In this document: positions 6,121 through 14,242 of the stretch, piece after piece
Layout: every line of letters begins with the position of its first letter
How positions within the stretch are numbered: the stretch's first letter is position 1
Assembly: GCA_963933885.1 (NCBI GenBank)
Contig: CAWVWF010000043.1
Span: forward strand, 1 to 19,753
From: CAWVWF01 sp963933885
Lineage (GTDB): Bacteria; Bacteroidota; Bacteroidia; Flavobacteriales_C; GCA-002722245
Reading direction: 5' to 3'
Length of the DNA stretch: 19,753 bases
The notes under the pieces: generated by a model
Databases searched by the model: none
What the model saw: only the letters and a program-made list of their open reading frames with translations
Told to the model about the DNA's origin: nothing
Position numbers and translations under genes: made by a program

Positions 6121-7350
6121 ATGCGTGAATTTGATGTTCCAGAGTTTTATAGAAGCCCAATAATTTCTCGTTTAAAAGAAGTTAGGAAATCGATCGATCC
6201 TAAAAAGAAAGATTTTACGCCAACTCAGCTTGATTTCGGACCAGTGAGGTTTCAAATCGCACGACATTTTGGATTCTGTTTTGGAGTTGAGAACGCAATT
6301 GAAAGAGCTTATAAAGCCATAGAAGATAATCCAGATAAGCGAATATTTTTTCTTAGTGAAATGATTCATAACCCAATGGTTAACGAAGATTTACAATCAA
6401 GAGGAATTAAATTCATTCTAAATACTCAAGGAGAACAATTGATACCATGGGATGATATTACTCCTGAGGACATGGTAATAATACCAGCTTTTGGAACTAC
6501 GCTAGAAACAAAGGAACTCTTATCAAAAAAAGGAGTTCATACAGATGAGTACAATACAACCTGTCCATTTGTTGAACGTGTTTGGAAGATGAGTGAAAAG
6601 CTTGGAAACAAAGATTACACAATTGTAATTCATGGTAAGAAAAACCATGAAGAAACAAGGGCAACGTTTTCTCATGCAACTAAAGAAGGACCTGCTCTTA
6701 TTATTAAAAACTTAACGGAAACAAAAGCTTTAGAGCAATACATTAGAAAGCTAAAACCAAAATCAGAATTTTATAAAGAATTCGAAGGTCAGTATAGTGA
6801 AGGTTTTGATCCTGATGTTCACCTTGTGAAAATCGGTGTTGTTAATCAAACAACAATGCTAGCAAGTGAAACTAAAGAGATCGCTTCGTATGTTAAAAAT
6901 GTAATTGAAGAGCTTTATGGTAAAGATCAAAAGAATTTTGCTGATACAAGAGACTCTTTATGTTATGCAACAAACGACAATCAAAGTTCAACATATGGTT
7001 TACTTGAGAAAGGAGCTGATATGGCAATTGTAGTAGGTGGGTATAACAGCTCAAATACAACGCATTTAGTAGAATTGTGTGAAGAGAAATTTCCAACCTT
7101 TTTTATCACAGGTGAAGAAAGAATTTTATCACAAAATGAAATTAATCATTTCGATTGGAGAAAAAAGGTCGAGCTTAATACAAAGCAGTTTTTACCTCAA
7201 AAAGAGAAGATAGATATTATATTAAGTTCAGGTGCGTCCTGTCCAGATTCAACAGTAGAAGCGGTTTTAAGAAAGATCCTTTCTTACTACCCGGAAGCTA
7301 GAGATGTAAGTGAAGTTTTAAAAGAAGTAGAAGATTTATACGCAGAATAA
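6121..7350 (+). CDS. ispH: 4-hydroxy-3-methylbut-2-enyl diphosphate reductase (IspH/LytB)
   Basis: Last enzyme of the MEP isoprenoid pathway: reduces HMBPP to IPP and DMAPP using a [4Fe-4S] cluster. At 409 aa it is about 90 residues longer than E. coli IspH, with an N-terminal extension of about 40 residues and internal insertions; this longer form is usual in Bacteroidota. The three cluster cysteines are C53 (FGFCFGV), C148 (NTTCPFV) and C281 (DSLCYAT). Substrate-site residues include H83 (MIHNP), H171 (IHGKKNHEE), the glutamate E177 and T244-T245 (VNQTTML), and GGYNSSNTTHL near 306-316. The stop overlaps the pyrD start by 1 nt, which implies translational coupling. Confidence 0.97.
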   Translation: MREFDVPEFYRSPIISRLKEVRKSIDPKKKDFTPTQLDFGPVRFQIARHFGFCFGVENAIERAYKAIEDNPDKRIFFLSEMIHNPMVNEDLQSRGIKFILNTQGEQLIPWDDITPEDMVIIPAFGTTLETKELLSKKGVHTDEYNTTCPFVERVWKMSEKLGNKDYTIVIHGKKNHEETRATFSHATKEGPALIIKNLTETKALEQYIRKLKPKSEFYKEFEGQYSEGFDPDVHLVKIGVVNQTTMLASETKEIASYVKNVIEELYGKDQKNFADTRDSLCYATNDNQSSTYGLLEKGADMAIVVGGYNSSNTTHLVELCEEKFPTFFITGEERILSQNEINHFDWRKKVELNTKQFLPQKEKIDIILSSGASCPDSTVEAVLRKILSYYPEARDVSEVLKEVEDLYAE

Positions 7351-8387
7351 TGAGTTTATATAAAGCAATCATCAAACCGATATTTTTTTCGTTTCAACCA
7401 GAAACGATTCACCATTTTGTTTTTAACTTTCTGAAGATATCAAGTAAGATACCTGGTGTTTCAGCAATTACAAAATCAATTTATAAAGTATCAGATAAGA
7501 AATTAGAAACTGAAGTTTTTGGTTTGAAATTCCCTAATCCAGTCGGTTTAGCTGCTGGTTTTGATAAGGATGCTAAACTTTTTGACGAGTTAGGAGACTT
7601 TGGTTTTGGTTTTATAGAAATTGGGACTTTAACACCGAAAGGACAACCTGGAAATGCAAAACCAAGATTGTTTAGAATTCCTGAAGATGAAGGATTAATT
7701 AACAGGATGGGATTCAATAATAATGGTGTGACTGAAGCTGTTGAAAGATTGAAAAATCGAAAGACAAGTATTATTGTTGGAGGAAATATAGGAAAGAATA
7801 CAGGAACAGATGCAGAGAAAACAGACGATGATTATGTTGCTGTTTTTAATGAGTTGTTTGATCATGTTGATTATTTTGTTGTAAACGTAAGTTGTCCAAA
7901 TGTTGGAAACCTAACGAAGCTTCAAGAGAAAGAACCATTAATGAAACTAATGGGAAGAATTTCTGAAATCAATAAAAGTAAGCCAAAAGCAAAACCATTA
8001 TTACTAAAGATTGCTCCGGATTTAAGTGAGCAAGAATTAGACGATGTAATTGATATCATCAAAACTTTAAAATTAGATGGTGTCGTTGCTGCAAATACTT
8101 CTGTAAATAGAGAAGGGTTAAAAACTAAAACGGAACGTTTAGAAGCAATAGGTTGGCCTGGAGGTTTAAGTGGAAGACCAGTTGGAGATAGATCTACGAA
8201 AGTGATTGAATACTTGTATAAAAATTTAGGAGATGAATTCCCTATTATTGGAGTAGGAGGAATTCATTCAGAAGAAGATGCTTTAGAAAAGTTAAAAGCT
8301 GGCGCGAAATTAGTACAGATATACACAGGGTTTATATACGAAGGACCTGGTCTAGTAAAACGTATTAATAAGGCAATTTTAAAATGA
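7350..8387 (+). CDS. pyrD: Dihydroorotate dehydrogenase (quinone), class 2
   Basis: Oxidises dihydroorotate to orotate in pyrimidine synthesis, passing electrons through FMN to the quinone pool at the membrane. The 345-aa length and the N-terminal helical extension (about 1-50, PETIHHFVFNFLK) are class 2 features. FMN and substrate motifs include GLAAGFDKD (66-74), INRMGFNNNG (117-126) and the catalytic-base serine S181 in NVSCPN; the class 1 family would have Cys there. LLKIAPDLS and GVGGIHSEEDALEKLKAGA bind substrate and FMN phosphate. It starts on the last base of the ispH stop (TAATG) and overlaps the next gene by 4 nt (ATGA). Confidence 0.97.
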   Translation: MSLYKAIIKPIFFSFQPETIHHFVFNFLKISSKIPGVSAITKSIYKVSDKKLETEVFGLKFPNPVGLAAGFDKDAKLFDELGDFGFGFIEIGTLTPKGQPGNAKPRLFRIPEDEGLINRMGFNNNGVTEAVERLKNRKTSIIVGGNIGKNTGTDAEKTDDDYVAVFNELFDHVDYFVVNVSCPNVGNLTKLQEKEPLMKLMGRISEINKSKPKAKPLLLKIAPDLSEQELDDVIDIIKTLKLDGVVAANTSVNREGLKTKTERLEAIGWPGGLSGRPVGDRSTKVIEYLYKNLGDEFPIIGVGGIHSEEDALEKLKAGAKLVQIYTGFIYEGPGLVKRINKAILK

Positions 8388-9064
8388 AGTATTTCTTAAG
8401 TATCATTATTCTTTCATTTTTTTTAAGTTCTGAAGCGCAAAAATGTGAAACGTTAACGCTTGATCAAGAAATCCAATTAACTCAAAATATTGCGTTAGTT
8501 ACTATAGGTGGAATCGTTAACGATTCTATTGAGGTAAACGTGATAAAGAAATGGAAAGGGGATTCAATCTTAAATAGCTTCTTAATTTCAAAGGAAACGT
8601 TGTTTTCTGATTATATCTTATTTGACTCGTCTAAAACATACATGATGTTTTGGTATAATAATTTACCTGTAAATAAATGCTCTAGGACTTCACAATACAA
8701 GTATGTTCATTTCGAATATCATCTTGATATAAAGTTTAATGGAGGAAAAGTAGTAGATGTTTTAACTTATGATTCTTTAAAGTATAATAAGAATAACATA
8801 TTCAAAACTGTAAAAGGTGTTCAGTACGATCAATCTGAAGGGAATTACGCATTTTATAACTTGACATCGCAAACGATACAGCCCTTTAATAAATTACCTA
8901 AAGAAACTTCTAAGTACAATCCTATTAGATATTATGAAGTTGATTCTAATATTAAGACTTCATCTACAACTTATATAAAAGTTTTTGCTGTGGGTAAATC
9001 TTCAAAGGAGATTGCAGTAACAAATAAGATTAAGAAAGAAGTTTTAATCGGGATCTATAAATAA
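8384..9064 (+). CDS. Secreted protein, 226 aa, possibly NTR/TIMP-like
   Basis: Residues 1-19 are a signal peptide ending SSEAQ, so the mature protein begins KCETL. The first 80 mature residues follow a pattern seen in secreted NTR/TIMP-like proteins: an N-terminal Cys, then a 'sensing a vital function' strand pair, VIKKWKGD, a 'Y..FW' strand and NKCSRTS. The two cysteines (C21 and the one in NKCSRT) would form the first disulfide. The rest of the protein is unrecognised. The NTR reading is by eye and tentative. The start overlaps pyrD by 4 nt (ATGA), so it is coupled to pyrD and ispH, though a link to those pathways is unlikely. It converges with the oxidoreductase gene, 6 nt away. Confidence 0.7.
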   Translation: MKYFLSIIILSFFLSSEAQKCETLTLDQEIQLTQNIALVTIGGIVNDSIEVNVIKKWKGDSILNSFLISKETLFSDYILFDSSKTYMMFWYNNLPVNKCSRTSQYKYVHFEYHLDIKFNGGKVVDVLTYDSLKYNKNNIFKTVKGVQYDQSEGNYAFYNLTSQTIQPFNKLPKETSKYNPIRYYEVDSNIKTSSTTYIKVFAVGKSSKEIAVTNKIKKEVLIGIYK

Positions 9065-9070
9065 TAAGAT

Positions 9071-10075
9071 CTATTTACTAATCTCTTCAATTAGCTTAAT
9101 TACTTCCAGTCCTTCTTCGGGAGAGATCAATAGTTTTCCATCTGAATTTATTACTTCAGATAGATTTTCATAAAACAAAGCATAATTTCCAACTTCAGTT
9201 ATTATCGTTTCTTTTTTTTCTTTGATTGAAATAACACCATGGTTGTCTGCAGTGTCAATTCCTATAGTATCCCAATTCCAGTTTCCTGAAGCTAGTCTTT
9301 GTTCTTGAGGATCGTGACCTTGTTTGATAAATTCACCGGAACTACCTTTCATGATTATAGTTGGATAATCAGGATTGTCAGTAAGCATATCAGAAATCAT
9401 TCTAGCTTTGAAACCTTCATATTCGAAAGTAATATCAAAAAAGTCATTTACAACGCCATTCTTTCTTTGAACTTGAAGATCTGAAACGATTTGCTTTGGA
9501 GTTCCGAACAAATAAAGATAAGCGTCAATAAAATGAGCTCCTATATCATATAACAGTCCAGCAGCTGGATAGTTGGATTCTTTCCATTTCTTAGGGCCAG
9601 GCTCAGGTCGGTATCGTCTTAATTGTAATGTAATCTCTTTAAGATCACCAATCTTTTTTTGTTCGATTATCTTTTTTACTGTTAAGACATCACCTTCTAG
9701 TCTTTTGTTATGATATACTGTGATTAGTAATTGTTTTGCTTTAGCAAGTTTTATTAATTCCTCAGCCTCTTTAACCGTTGAGGTGAAAGGCTTCTCTACA
9801 ACAACGTTTTTTCCTGCATTTAAAGCCTGTTTACACATTTCAAAGTGTAAGTAGCTTGGTGTGTTTATAATTACTAAACTGATATCACTATCCAATAATT
9901 CTTCAAATGATCTTACAATTTTTGAATTAGGATATGTTTGAGAAGAAATATTCTTTGTGCGTTCAAGAATTACTGTTAATTCAAAGTCTGGATTATAATC
10001 AATAAATGGTGCGTGGAAAATTCTACCACTCATTCCAAAAGATGCCAATCCAGTTTTTATTACGTTAGAACTCAT
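9071..10075 (-). CDS. Gfo/Idh/MocA-family NAD(P)-dependent oxidoreductase
   Basis: The 334-aa product has an N-terminal Rossmann fold (about 5-120) with the dinucleotide loop GLASFGMSGRIFHAPF and the family signature V-x-E94-K95-P96. The C-terminal GFO_IDH_MocA domain (about 125-334) has the YDIGAHFID motif with D176 and H180 as likely catalytic residues. Such enzymes oxidise or reduce sugars, inositols and related alcohols; the FGMSGRIFHAPF loop places it near the YdgJ/YhhX-like branch. Substrate cannot be read from the sequence. It lies 48 nt after the FAD-protein gene, with its own degenerate promoter element, and no sugar operon surrounds it. Confidence 0.93.
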   Translation of the reverse strand: MSSNVIKTGLASFGMSGRIFHAPFIDYNPDFELTVILERTKNISSQTYPNSKIVRSFEELLDSDISLVIINTPSYLHFEMCKQALNAGKNVVVEKPFTSTVKEAEELIKLAKAKQLLITVYHNKRLEGDVLTVKKIIEQKKIGDLKEITLQLRRYRPEPGPKKWKESNYPAAGLLYDIGAHFIDAYLYLFGTPKQIVSDLQVQRKNGVVNDFFDITFEYEGFKARMISDMLTDNPDYPTIIMKGSSGEFIKQGHDPQEQRLASGNWNWDTIGIDTADNHGVISIKEKKETIITEVGNYALFYENLSEVINSDGKLLISPEEGLEVIKLIEEISK

Positions 10076-10078
10076 ATT

Positions 10079-10086
10079 CTAAAGTA
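10079..10086 (-). promoter_or_regulatory. Degenerate -7 element (TACTTTAG) for the oxidoreductase gene
   Basis: On the minus strand TACTTTAG matches the TAnnTTTG pattern at five of six fixed positions, with the seventh base A instead of T. It ends 3 nt before the ATG at 10073-10075, close to the spacing at other genes of the window. Confidence 0.3.
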
Positions 10087-10123
10087 CAGAAATAATTGAT
10101 GTGTTCTAATTAATTGACAGGAC

Positions 10124-11683
10124 TTATATAAGACCAGCTTTTTCTGCGATCTTTTCTGCACATTTTTGCCCATCGATAGCTGCACTCATAATTCCACCTG
10201 CGTAACCAGCTCCTTCAGCGCAAGGATACAATCCTTTCACTTCAACATGTTCAAAGGATACTCTATCTCTTGGGATTTTTACGGGACTACTTGTTCTTGA
10301 TTCCGTAGCATGTAAAACAGCTTCGTTAGTATAGTATCCCCTCATCTTGTTTCCAAAATCTTTAAAAGCTTCAGCAATAGATCTTGAAATAGCTTTAGGT
10401 AATACTTCTCTTAATTCAGTAGAGATTATACCGGGTTGATAGCTCGTGTTTGGAAGTGTATTACTCACTCTTCCATTTACAAAATCAACCATCCTTTGTG
10501 CAGGAACAACTTGAGATTTACCACCTAATTCCCAAGCACGTTTTTCAACTGAAGCTTGATAAGCCATTGCTGAAAATGGACCTTCATTTTGAAATGGTTT
10601 GAAATCATGTTCATCAACAGCTACAACAATTCCAGAGTTTGCATAAGGATTATTTCTTTTACTAGGGCTCCATCCATTTGTAACAACTTCTCCTGGGGCA
10701 GTTGCACAAGGTGCTATAATTCCTCCAGGACACATACAAAAACTGTAAACGGGTTTGTGTTTTGTTTGTGCTACTAAATTGTAAGATGCAGGAGGGAGGT
10801 ATTCACCTCTGTCATCACATTTATATTGTATCGAATCTATTAATTCTTGTGGATGTTCAATCCTTACTCCTAAGGCAAATGGTTTTGATTCAATCAAAAC
10901 ACCTCTTTTATGAAGTTGTTTGAAAATATCTCTAGCAGAGTGACCTGTCGCTAAAATAACATTATCACTTATGAATTCTTTACCATTAGCAACAACACCT
11001 TGAATTTGATTTTCTTTGATAATAAAATCTTCAACTTTGGTGTTGAAATGAACTTCTCCACCACAGGATAAGATATACTCTCTAATATTTACGATTATAT
11101 TTGGAAGTTTATTCGTTCCAATATGAGGATGAGCATCTACTAAAACATTTGGCTCTGCGCCATGTTCTACTAAGATTGAAAGTACTTTATTTACATCACC
11201 TCTTTTTACAGATCGTGTAAATAATTTACCATCCGAATAAGTTCCTGCTCCACCTTCACCAAAACAATAGTTAGATTCAGGATTTACAATATGTTCTTTA
11301 TTTAATGCTGCCAAATCTCTACGACGATCTCTAACGTTTTTCCCTCGTTCTAATACAATTGGTTTTAAACCATGTTGAATAAGTTCGATAGCAGCAAACA
11401 AGCCTGCAGGACCTGCTCCAACTATAATTACAGGTGTTCCTTTTTCAACATCGATTTGCTTTGATAATTCAAAACTTGTAACAGGAATCTTTTCTTGAAT
11501 TCCAACTTGAACTCTTAATTGAAAAACTACATTTCTCGATCTTGCGTCAACACTTCTTTTTAAGATTTTAAAATCAGTAATATCTTTCTCGTCTATTCGA
11601 AGTTGTGATGCTAACTCTATTTTGATCTTAGCAGGGTTATCAATGTAATTTGGACGAATTCTGATGTTGGTTTCTTTAAGCAA
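10124..11683 (-). CDS. FAD-dependent dehydrogenase of the COG2509 type
   Basis: The 519-aa protein has an N-terminal alpha/beta domain of about 80 residues with ILKRSVDARSR, followed by the FAD Rossmann motif VGAGPAGL (88-95), GGAGTYSDGKL, a second nucleotide-binding region (ILATGHSARD) and the C-terminal GAGYAGGIMSAAIDG that closes on FAD. This arrangement is the uncharacterised FAD-dependent dehydrogenase family COG2509 (about 500-550 aa); the substrate is unknown. The start is TTG at 11681-11683. It is supported because the N-terminal domain with its I-L-K-R-S-x-D-A-R motif needs this region and no ATG exists before it. It follows porT by 14 nt, so it is the third gene of the ubiE operon. 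Confidence 0.9.
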   Translation of the reverse strand: MLKETNIRIRPNYIDNPAKIKIELASQLRIDEKDITDFKILKRSVDARSRNVVFQLRVQVGIQEKIPVTSFELSKQIDVEKGTPVIIVGAGPAGLFAAIELIQHGLKPIVLERGKNVRDRRRDLAALNKEHIVNPESNYCFGEGGAGTYSDGKLFTRSVKRGDVNKVLSILVEHGAEPNVLVDAHPHIGTNKLPNIIVNIREYILSCGGEVHFNTKVEDFIIKENQIQGVVANGKEFISDNVILATGHSARDIFKQLHKRGVLIESKPFALGVRIEHPQELIDSIQYKCDDRGEYLPPASYNLVAQTKHKPVYSFCMCPGGIIAPCATAPGEVVTNGWSPSKRNNPYANSGIVVAVDEHDFKPFQNEGPFSAMAYQASVEKRAWELGGKSQVVPAQRMVDFVNGRVSNTLPNTSYQPGIISTELREVLPKAISRSIAEAFKDFGNKMRGYYTNEAVLHATESRTSSPVKIPRDRVSFEHVEVKGLYPCAEGAGYAGGIMSAAIDGQKCAEKIAEKAGLI

Positions 11684-11697
11684 AAGACAGAGAGTTA

Positions 11698-12399
11698 TTA
11701 CCCTTCAAAGGTAAGTGAGATAGAAAAAGTTCTTGCTGTAATCTTATCAATTACACTTGTAAAACGAGTATTGTCGTTTATTAATAAATTATTTAAACCG
11801 TTGCTCCATTTAATATGAGGAGAGAATTTAAAGTATTCAAGGAAAAACTCAAGACCAAAGCCTACTGAGTATCCGTAATCAACATTGTCTAACCTTACTA
11901 CAGCTACACCTTCATCTGCTTTTTTCTGAGATACCATATCGTAGGAAAGGAATCCACCTCCAGTTACATATGCTCTCCAGTTTCCATATCGTTCAGATTT
12001 GTATTTTAATTCTATAGGAAGTGCAAGATAAGTAGCTTCAGATTGTCTGACTTCGAGAAATGTACCCGCATCAGTTTTTAATAAATACTCAAAATCTCTT
12101 TGTCCAAAAGCTAACGTAGGAAATAATGCTCTTAAATCCCAATATCTACCAAGGTGTAAATCTGTAACAACAGCTAATGTAAATCCTGCCGTTTGTTTGA
12201 CATTTAATCCTAGGATAGTATCGTTGGTATAGAGGGTATTATTTAAACCTAAATTAGCCCCCATGTAATTGAGACCAACCGAGAAACCAAAGTGAAATAT
12301 TTTGTTTTCATCAAACCCTTTTAAGTTTTCAATTACACCTCTTTGCCCCGAAACGGAAAAAGTAAATGCAATTGCTAATATTAAAAGAAGTTGTTTCAT
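11698..12399 (-). CDS. porT: PorT/SprT-like outer-membrane beta-barrel (type IX secretion/gliding)
   Basis: The 233-aa protein has a signal peptide (1-19, ending VSGQ) and a pattern of alternating strands typical of an eight-stranded barrel. The segment FHFGFSVGLNYM, then LHLGRYWDLRALFPTLAFGQ with R and D-F-E-Y after it, resembles the PorT family (PorT of Porphyromonas, SprT of Flavobacterium), required for type IX secretion. The last residues SISLTFEG are a barrel-closing strand. Location directly downstream of ubiE (3 nt) is, to my knowledge, the usual place of porT in this phylum. Generic outer-membrane barrel proteins of this size are common, so the assignment rests on motif plus context. 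Confidence 0.75.
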   Translation of the reverse strand: MKQLLLILAIAFTFSVSGQRGVIENLKGFDENKIFHFGFSVGLNYMGANLGLNNTLYTNDTILGLNVKQTAGFTLAVVTDLHLGRYWDLRALFPTLAFGQRDFEYLLKTDAGTFLEVRQSEATYLALPIELKYKSERYGNWRAYVTGGGFLSYDMVSQKKADEGVAVVRLDNVDYGYSVGFGLEFFLEYFKFSPHIKWSNGLNNLLINDNTRFTSVIDKITARTFSISLTFEG

Positions 12400-12402
12400 T
12401 TG

Positions 12403-13134
12403 CTACTTTGTTCCTACGTAGATAGATGCAATTCCGAACGAGCAAGGAATAATTTTAGTGTCTGTAAAACCTACCTTTTCCAAAATGGTTGTGAAATCAG
12501 TTCCATCAGGAAATGCATTTACAGAATCAGGTAAGTAAGTGTATGCTGTTTGATCCTTAGATATAAGTCTACCTATTTTAGGAAGAATATATTTGAAATA
12601 GAAAAAGTAAAATTGTTTAATTGGGAACTTCTTAGGTTTTGAAAATTCAAGAATGACTACTTGACCATCTTTAGTTAAAACTCTATGCATTTCAGCTAAA
12701 CCTTTTTCAAGATTTTGAAAGTTTCTAACACCAAACCCAACCGTGATTCCATTGAAGGAAGCATCTTCAAAAGGCATTTCTTCAGAATCTCCAACTAGTA
12801 ATTCAACTTTATCTTCAAGACCTTTCTTTTTAACTTTCTGAATCCCAACTTCAACCATTCCGCTTGAAATATCTAACCCAACTACTTTTTTTGCGCCGGA
12901 ATTTAAATCTTCAATTGAAAAGTCACCTGTTCCACAAGCGATATCTAATACGTTAGTTGGCTTTGTTTTCTTTAATATTTTAACAGCTTTTTTACGCCAT
13001 GAAATATCAATACCCATTGAAAGGACATGATTTAAAAAATCGTACTTATGCGCAATGTTGTTGAACATTTTTGCAACTTGTTCTTTTTTAGATCCTGCTT
13101 CGTTTTGGTAGGGCTTAACTTCCGATGAATTCAT
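12403..13134 (-). CDS. ubiE: Demethylmenaquinone methyltransferase (UbiE/MenG)
   Basis: SAM-dependent C-methyltransferase of the last step of menaquinone synthesis, cytoplasmic. The 243-aa length is standard. The N-terminal signature YDFLNHVLSMGIDISWRK (31-48), SAM motif I VLDIACGTGDFS (62-73), the acidic-loop region GLDISSGMV (86-94), GDSEEMPFEDASFN and the second UbiE signature RVLTKDGQVVILEFSKP all match. Flavobacteria use menaquinone, so the MenG reaction is meant. It heads a minus-strand operon ubiE-porT-FAD protein and has an exact TAnnTTTG element 4 nt before its ATG. Confidence 0.96.
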   Translation of the reverse strand: MNSSEVKPYQNEAGSKKEQVAKMFNNIAHKYDFLNHVLSMGIDISWRKKAVKILKKTKPTNVLDIACGTGDFSIEDLNSGAKKVVGLDISSGMVEVGIQKVKKKGLEDKVELLVGDSEEMPFEDASFNGITVGFGVRNFQNLEKGLAEMHRVLTKDGQVVILEFSKPKKFPIKQFYFFYFKYILPKIGRLISKDQTAYTYLPDSVNAFPDGTDFTTILEKVGFTDTKIIPCSFGIASIYVGTK

Positions 13135-13138
13135 ATTG

Positions 13139-13146
13139 CAAAAGTA
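13139..13146 (-). promoter_or_regulatory. -7 element (TACTTTTG) for the ubiE-porT operon
   Basis: On the minus strand TACTTTTG matches TAnnTTTG exactly and ends 4 nt (CAAT) before the ubiE ATG, predicting a leaderless operon transcript. No clear -33 TTG at the expected distance. Confidence 0.55.
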
Positions 13147-13182
13147 CGAAATAAAAAACCCTAATTATTAAATCAGCTTTTA

Positions 13183-13207
13183 AAAATTAGCAGCTATTAA
13201 GATGCTG
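13183..13207 (-). terminator. Possible terminator after the 171-aa lipoprotein gene
   Basis: In the minus direction CAGC-N9-GCTG forms a short stem followed by CTAATTTTT. The stem has only 4 perfect pairs, but the T-run and the position, about 20 nt after the lipoprotein stop and before the ubiE promoter, fit a rho-independent terminator. Confidence 0.35.
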
Positions 13208-13225
13208 TTGTATAGGAGGATAGTT

Positions 13226-13741
13226 TTATTCTTCTGATCTAAATTGATATTGCTGATATGTTGCTCCAGAAAACCTTAAATCAAACTTGTCTGCTGCCTC
13301 CCAGTTCATTATCCTTCTCGTGTGAATATAGTTGATTGGTATTTCGATCTTGGAAAGTTCTTCATCCGTAAAGCTTTCTATGGCGGCATCTAGATTCATT
13401 GAATAAACTGCCGAATCTTTAAAGTTGATGAAGTTTATACACAAAGCATAACCGTCTCGAGCGGTATGAAAAACGATTTCACAGTTTAAGCTGTCTTGAT
13501 ATTTCGTTTTCCAATTGTTTAATTTGCTGCTATAGGTTGAATTGAAAAGACTGTCGTAATTCTGTAGTTCTGAATTTTTCATTGATTTTGTTGGATCAAC
13601 GTAAGTTTTTTCTGCTACTTCAATAACAGGCTCAACTGGCGAAGCTATAGGTTTTGGTGTCTTTTTTTGTCCTGAGCATGAAATAATAGACAATGATAAT
13701 ACGCTAAGACTAAGAATTAGAAGTTTATTTAAATAGTTCAT
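13226..13741 (-). CDS. Hypothetical lipoprotein, 171 aa
   Basis: The signal peptide ends in the lipobox SIISC with C22 lipidated, followed by SGQKK and a Pro/Lys/Val-rich linker (about 27-45). The mature domain of about 120 residues has two cysteines (DSLNCEIVFH and YALCINFINF) that could form a disulfide. It ends with TYQQYQFRSEE. I recognise no family. The gene is divergent from the lysine-rich protein gene across a 75-bp gap, with TATTTTTG at 13764-13771 as its promoter, and a possible terminator lies behind it. Exported and membrane-anchored by inference; function unknown. Confidence 0.72.
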   Translation of the reverse strand: MNYLNKLLILSLSVLSLSIISCSGQKKTPKPIASPVEPVIEVAEKTYVDPTKSMKNSELQNYDSLFNSTYSSKLNNWKTKYQDSLNCEIVFHTARDGYALCINFINFKDSAVYSMNLDAAIESFTDEELSKIEIPINYIHTRRIMNWEAADKFDLRFSGATYQQYQFRSEE

Positions 13742-13763
13742 AATTACTAGTTAAGTTGAGAAA

Positions 13764-13771
13764 CAAAAATA
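13764..13771 (-). promoter_or_regulatory. -7 element (TATTTTTG) for the 171-aa lipoprotein gene
   Basis: On the minus strand TATTTTTG matches TAnnTTTG exactly. It ends 22 nt before the ATG, giving a leader of about 18 nt. The 75-bp gap shared with the plus-strand lysine-rich gene shows no equally clear plus-strand element. Confidence 0.45.
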
Positions 13772-13816
13772 CAATATTAATAGTACTTAAAATAAGAGAT
13801 TTAATCTGAAATTAAG

Positions 13817-14233
13817 ATGGGAAAGAAAGACAAGGAAAAGGTGAAAAAGAAGAAGAAAAAAGTAGCTAAGAAATTGAAAGCGAAAAAGGCTGAAAAGAAG
13901 AAAAAAGCTAAAAAAGTAGAGAAGAAGAAAGACAAGGAGAAGAAGAGTAAAAAAGAGAAATCAAAAAAGAAGAAGGGCAAAAAGAAAGTTGAAGGGAAGT
14001 CTGTTCAGCCAAAAAATGAAATTACTGAGGTTATTGTTAAAGTTGTAGAAAAACCAATAATAGTAATTGAAAAAAGTAAGAACTTCAATGTTAAAATCGC
14101 GACAGAAAAAATTAGAGCTTTAGTTTGTGAAAAGTCACTTTCAAGCTTTGTAAGAGGAGATGTTCGAGTGACTATTAAAAGGGCAACTGTAATTAGAAAG
14201 CGTCAGTTAATAAAGATTGGAACTTCAGATTAA
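13817..14233 (+). CDS. Extremely lysine-rich basic protein, 138 aa
   Basis: The N-terminal 61 residues contain 38 lysines, with the rest mostly Ala, Glu, Val, Ser and Asp, including KVKKKKKKVAKK and EKKKKAKKVEKKK. This is a low-complexity histone-H1-like tail; no other function can be read from it. After a linker (about 62-88) the C-terminal 50 residues (NFNVKIATEKIRALV to RQLIKIGTSD) look like a compact basic domain of two strands and a helix that I do not recognise. There is no signal peptide. Nucleic-acid binding by charge, as in histone-like proteins, is the simplest inference. The gene is divergent from a lipoprotein gene and converges with the GHL10 gene 9 nt away. The coding strand is almost all purine over the tail. 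Confidence 0.65.
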   Translation: MGKKDKEKVKKKKKKVAKKLKAKKAEKKKKAKKVEKKKDKEKKSKKEKSKKKKGKKKVEGKSVQPKNEITEVIVKVVEKPIIVIEKSKNFNVKIATEKIRALVCEKSLSSFVRGDVRVTIKRATVIRKRQLIKIGTSD

Positions 14234-14242
14234 TAGTAATAA

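Noticed and set aside
6172..7096. Three minus-strand ORFs of 60-67 codons inside ispH
   Set aside because: All are antisense shadows of a gene whose catalytic residues are intact; none shows a motif or promoter.
7481..7717. 78-codon minus-strand ORF inside pyrD
   Set aside because: Shadow of the Gly-rich FMN-binding region of pyrD; no independent support.
9058..9077. TAAATA-N8-TATTTA inverted repeat between two convergent genes, considered as a bidirectional terminator
   Set aside because: Only A/T pairs and a loop as long as the stem; too weak to call.
9299..10777. Plus-strand ORFs of 61 and 62 codons inside the oxidoreductase and FAD-protein genes
   Set aside because: Antisense to well-supported genes, no start context.
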